Made by a program: the position numbers and the translations under genes. From an uncultured Lentisphaeria bacterium (GTDB lineage Bacteria > Verrucomicrobiota > Lentisphaeria > Victivallales > Victivallaceae): 6,625 nucleotides of DNA. A model generated the notes under the pieces. That model was not told the DNA's origin and did not search any database. It saw nothing but the letters and a program-made list of their open reading frames with translations. Where the stretch lies: contig CAIJKT010001065.1 in assembly GCA_903821255.1 (NCBI GenBank), positions 1 to 6,625 on the forward strand, in the 5' to 3' direction. Below, one piece after another: positions 6,389 to 6,625 of the stretch (positions are counted from its first letter, which is position 1; each line of letters begins with the position of its first letter).

Positions 6389-6544
6389 CTAAACGGTAAA
6401 CAGTTTGCTTACCGTTTGCGTAATCTGGGCGAGACTGTCGCAGACATCAGGATTCTGACAGGCCACGAGCCCGGTTGCGATGAACGCCCCCATCCCGACA
6501 ATCAGCACGATTTCGAACACATTGAAAAACGATTTCTTTTCCAT
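6389..6544 (-). CDS. 51-residue candidate lipoprotein, intact member of a tandem pair, unknown function
   Basis: A short gene below usual length cut-offs. It begins MEKKSFFNVFEIVLIVGMGA, continues FIATGLVAC, and has a mature tail CQNPDVCDSLAQITQTV plus SKLFTV. The basic start, hydrophobic stretch 12-28 and L26-V-A-C29 lipobox indicate a lipoprotein signal peptide, leaving a 23-residue lipopeptide with one further cysteine (C35). Glu11 at the edge of the hydrophobic part is slightly unusual, so a plain membrane peptide is the alternative. The SD AAGGAGG (6556-6550) is perfect, 5 bases before the ATG. Conservation of the protein in the neighbouring copy, including its length, is the strongest evidence that it is coding. 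Tiny tandem lipoproteins such as entericidins, and lysis lipoproteins of bacteriocin operons, are similar in size and build, but I see no homology. I do not recognise the family. Confidence 0.75.
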   Translation of the reverse strand: MEKKSFFNVFEIVLIVGMGAFIATGLVACQNPDVCDSLAQITQTVSKLFTV

Positions 6545-6577
6545 AAAAACCTCCTTGTTAATTTTTTGGTTTTGTCA

Positions 6578-6606
6578 AAGCCCAGCCCCTTTCTTCTTTA
6601 GGGCTT
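6578..6606. terminator. Hairpin upstream of the small lipoprotein gene, possible terminator of an upstream gene
   Basis: AAGCCC (6578-6583) pairs with GGGCTT (6601-6606); a second AGCCC (6584-6588) offers an alternative partner. On the minus strand the hairpin is followed only by TTT and then by TTGACA (6578-6573), which lacks a -10 at proper spacing before the SD. It could end a gene outside the window or form part of the leader. Confidence 0.28.
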
Positions 6607-6625
6607 GAGCTCAATTAAAATTTTA

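Larger units (their letters stand above)
6206..6556 (-). repeat. Tandem duplication of a 182-bp SD-plus-gene unit
   Basis: Two head-to-tail units start 182 bp apart (start codons at 6544 and 6362). The shared part begins before the genes: TTAACAAGGAGGT is identical in both leaders (6561-6549 and 6380-6368). The coding parts remain alignable without gaps except for one extra base. Divergence is greatest around residues 28-31 and at the C-terminal end. Confidence 0.8.

Noticed and set aside
5681..6544. Radical SAM enzyme plus small Cys-containing peptides as a RiPP (ranthipeptide-like) system
   Set aside because: The radical SAM protein fits the DNA modification/repair family with HhH and lacks a SPASM or RRE domain. 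The peptides have a lipobox-type signal rather than a RiPP leader, and 300 bases with hairpins separate them.
6573..6578. Perfect -35 hexamer TTGACA on the minus strand before the micro-gene pair
   Set aside because: At 16-18 bases downstream lies the SD rather than a -10 hexamer, so transcription from it could not supply the SD; the real promoter is probably further upstream or outside the window.
6374..6601. 75-codon plus-strand frame opposite the small lipoprotein gene
   Set aside because: It is the antisense shadow of the tandem micro-gene, which has a perfect SD and a conserved paralog on the minus strand.

Overview
The window looks like a piece of the chromosome of a Gram-negative-type bacterium with mid-range GC in genes and AT-rich gaps. 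The evidence is a Sec-exported alpha/beta hydrolase, a candidate lipobox peptide, strong Shine-Dalgarno (SD) sites before most genes, and household genes (enolase, a QueG-like reductase) beside a signalling pair. The gene mix and the enolase N-terminus would fit the PVC group (for example Lentisphaerota), but that is only an impression, and no rRNA or marker gene fixes the taxon. I see no phage, transposon, CRISPR or tRNA.

Layout. 1-326 (-): N-terminal part of enolase, running off the left edge. Its reading frame is broken at an A-run about 104 residues in. 327-431: divergent promoter gap. 432-1466 (+): epoxyqueuosine-reductase-like iron-sulfur protein. 1541-2542 (+): exported alpha/beta hydrolase. 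2655-4330 (+): a two-gene unit joined by a 1-base TAATG overlap, encoding a response regulator with a PP2C/SpoIIE phosphatase domain followed by a STAS anti-sigma antagonist with a helical C-terminal tail. 4337-4672 (-): small Ala/Thr-rich single-pass membrane protein of unknown function, convergent with the STAS gene by 6 bases and with its own promoter. 4769-5890 (-): radical SAM protein of the putative DNA modification/repair type with a C-terminal helix-hairpin-helix. 5891-6205: non-coding stretch with short repeats and hairpins. 6206-6544 (-): two tandem paralogous small genes of 51 codons each, which ordinary ORF length cut-offs would miss. The upstream copy (6389-6544) is intact and looks like a tiny lipoprotein. 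The downstream copy (6206-6362) is decayed.

How it works together. The phosphatase/STAS pair is the clearest functional unit: an unseen sensor kinase would phosphorylate the receiver, the phosphatase would dephosphorylate the STAS serine, and the STAS protein would bind an anti-sigma or other partner encoded elsewhere. The remaining genes look independent.

The most unusual observations are the tandem micro-lipoprotein pair with one dying copy, and the enolase frame break, which lies exactly on an A AAA AAC heptamer where a -1 slip would restore the conserved sequence. Both frame breaks lie in or next to homopolymer runs, so sequencing error must be excluded first.
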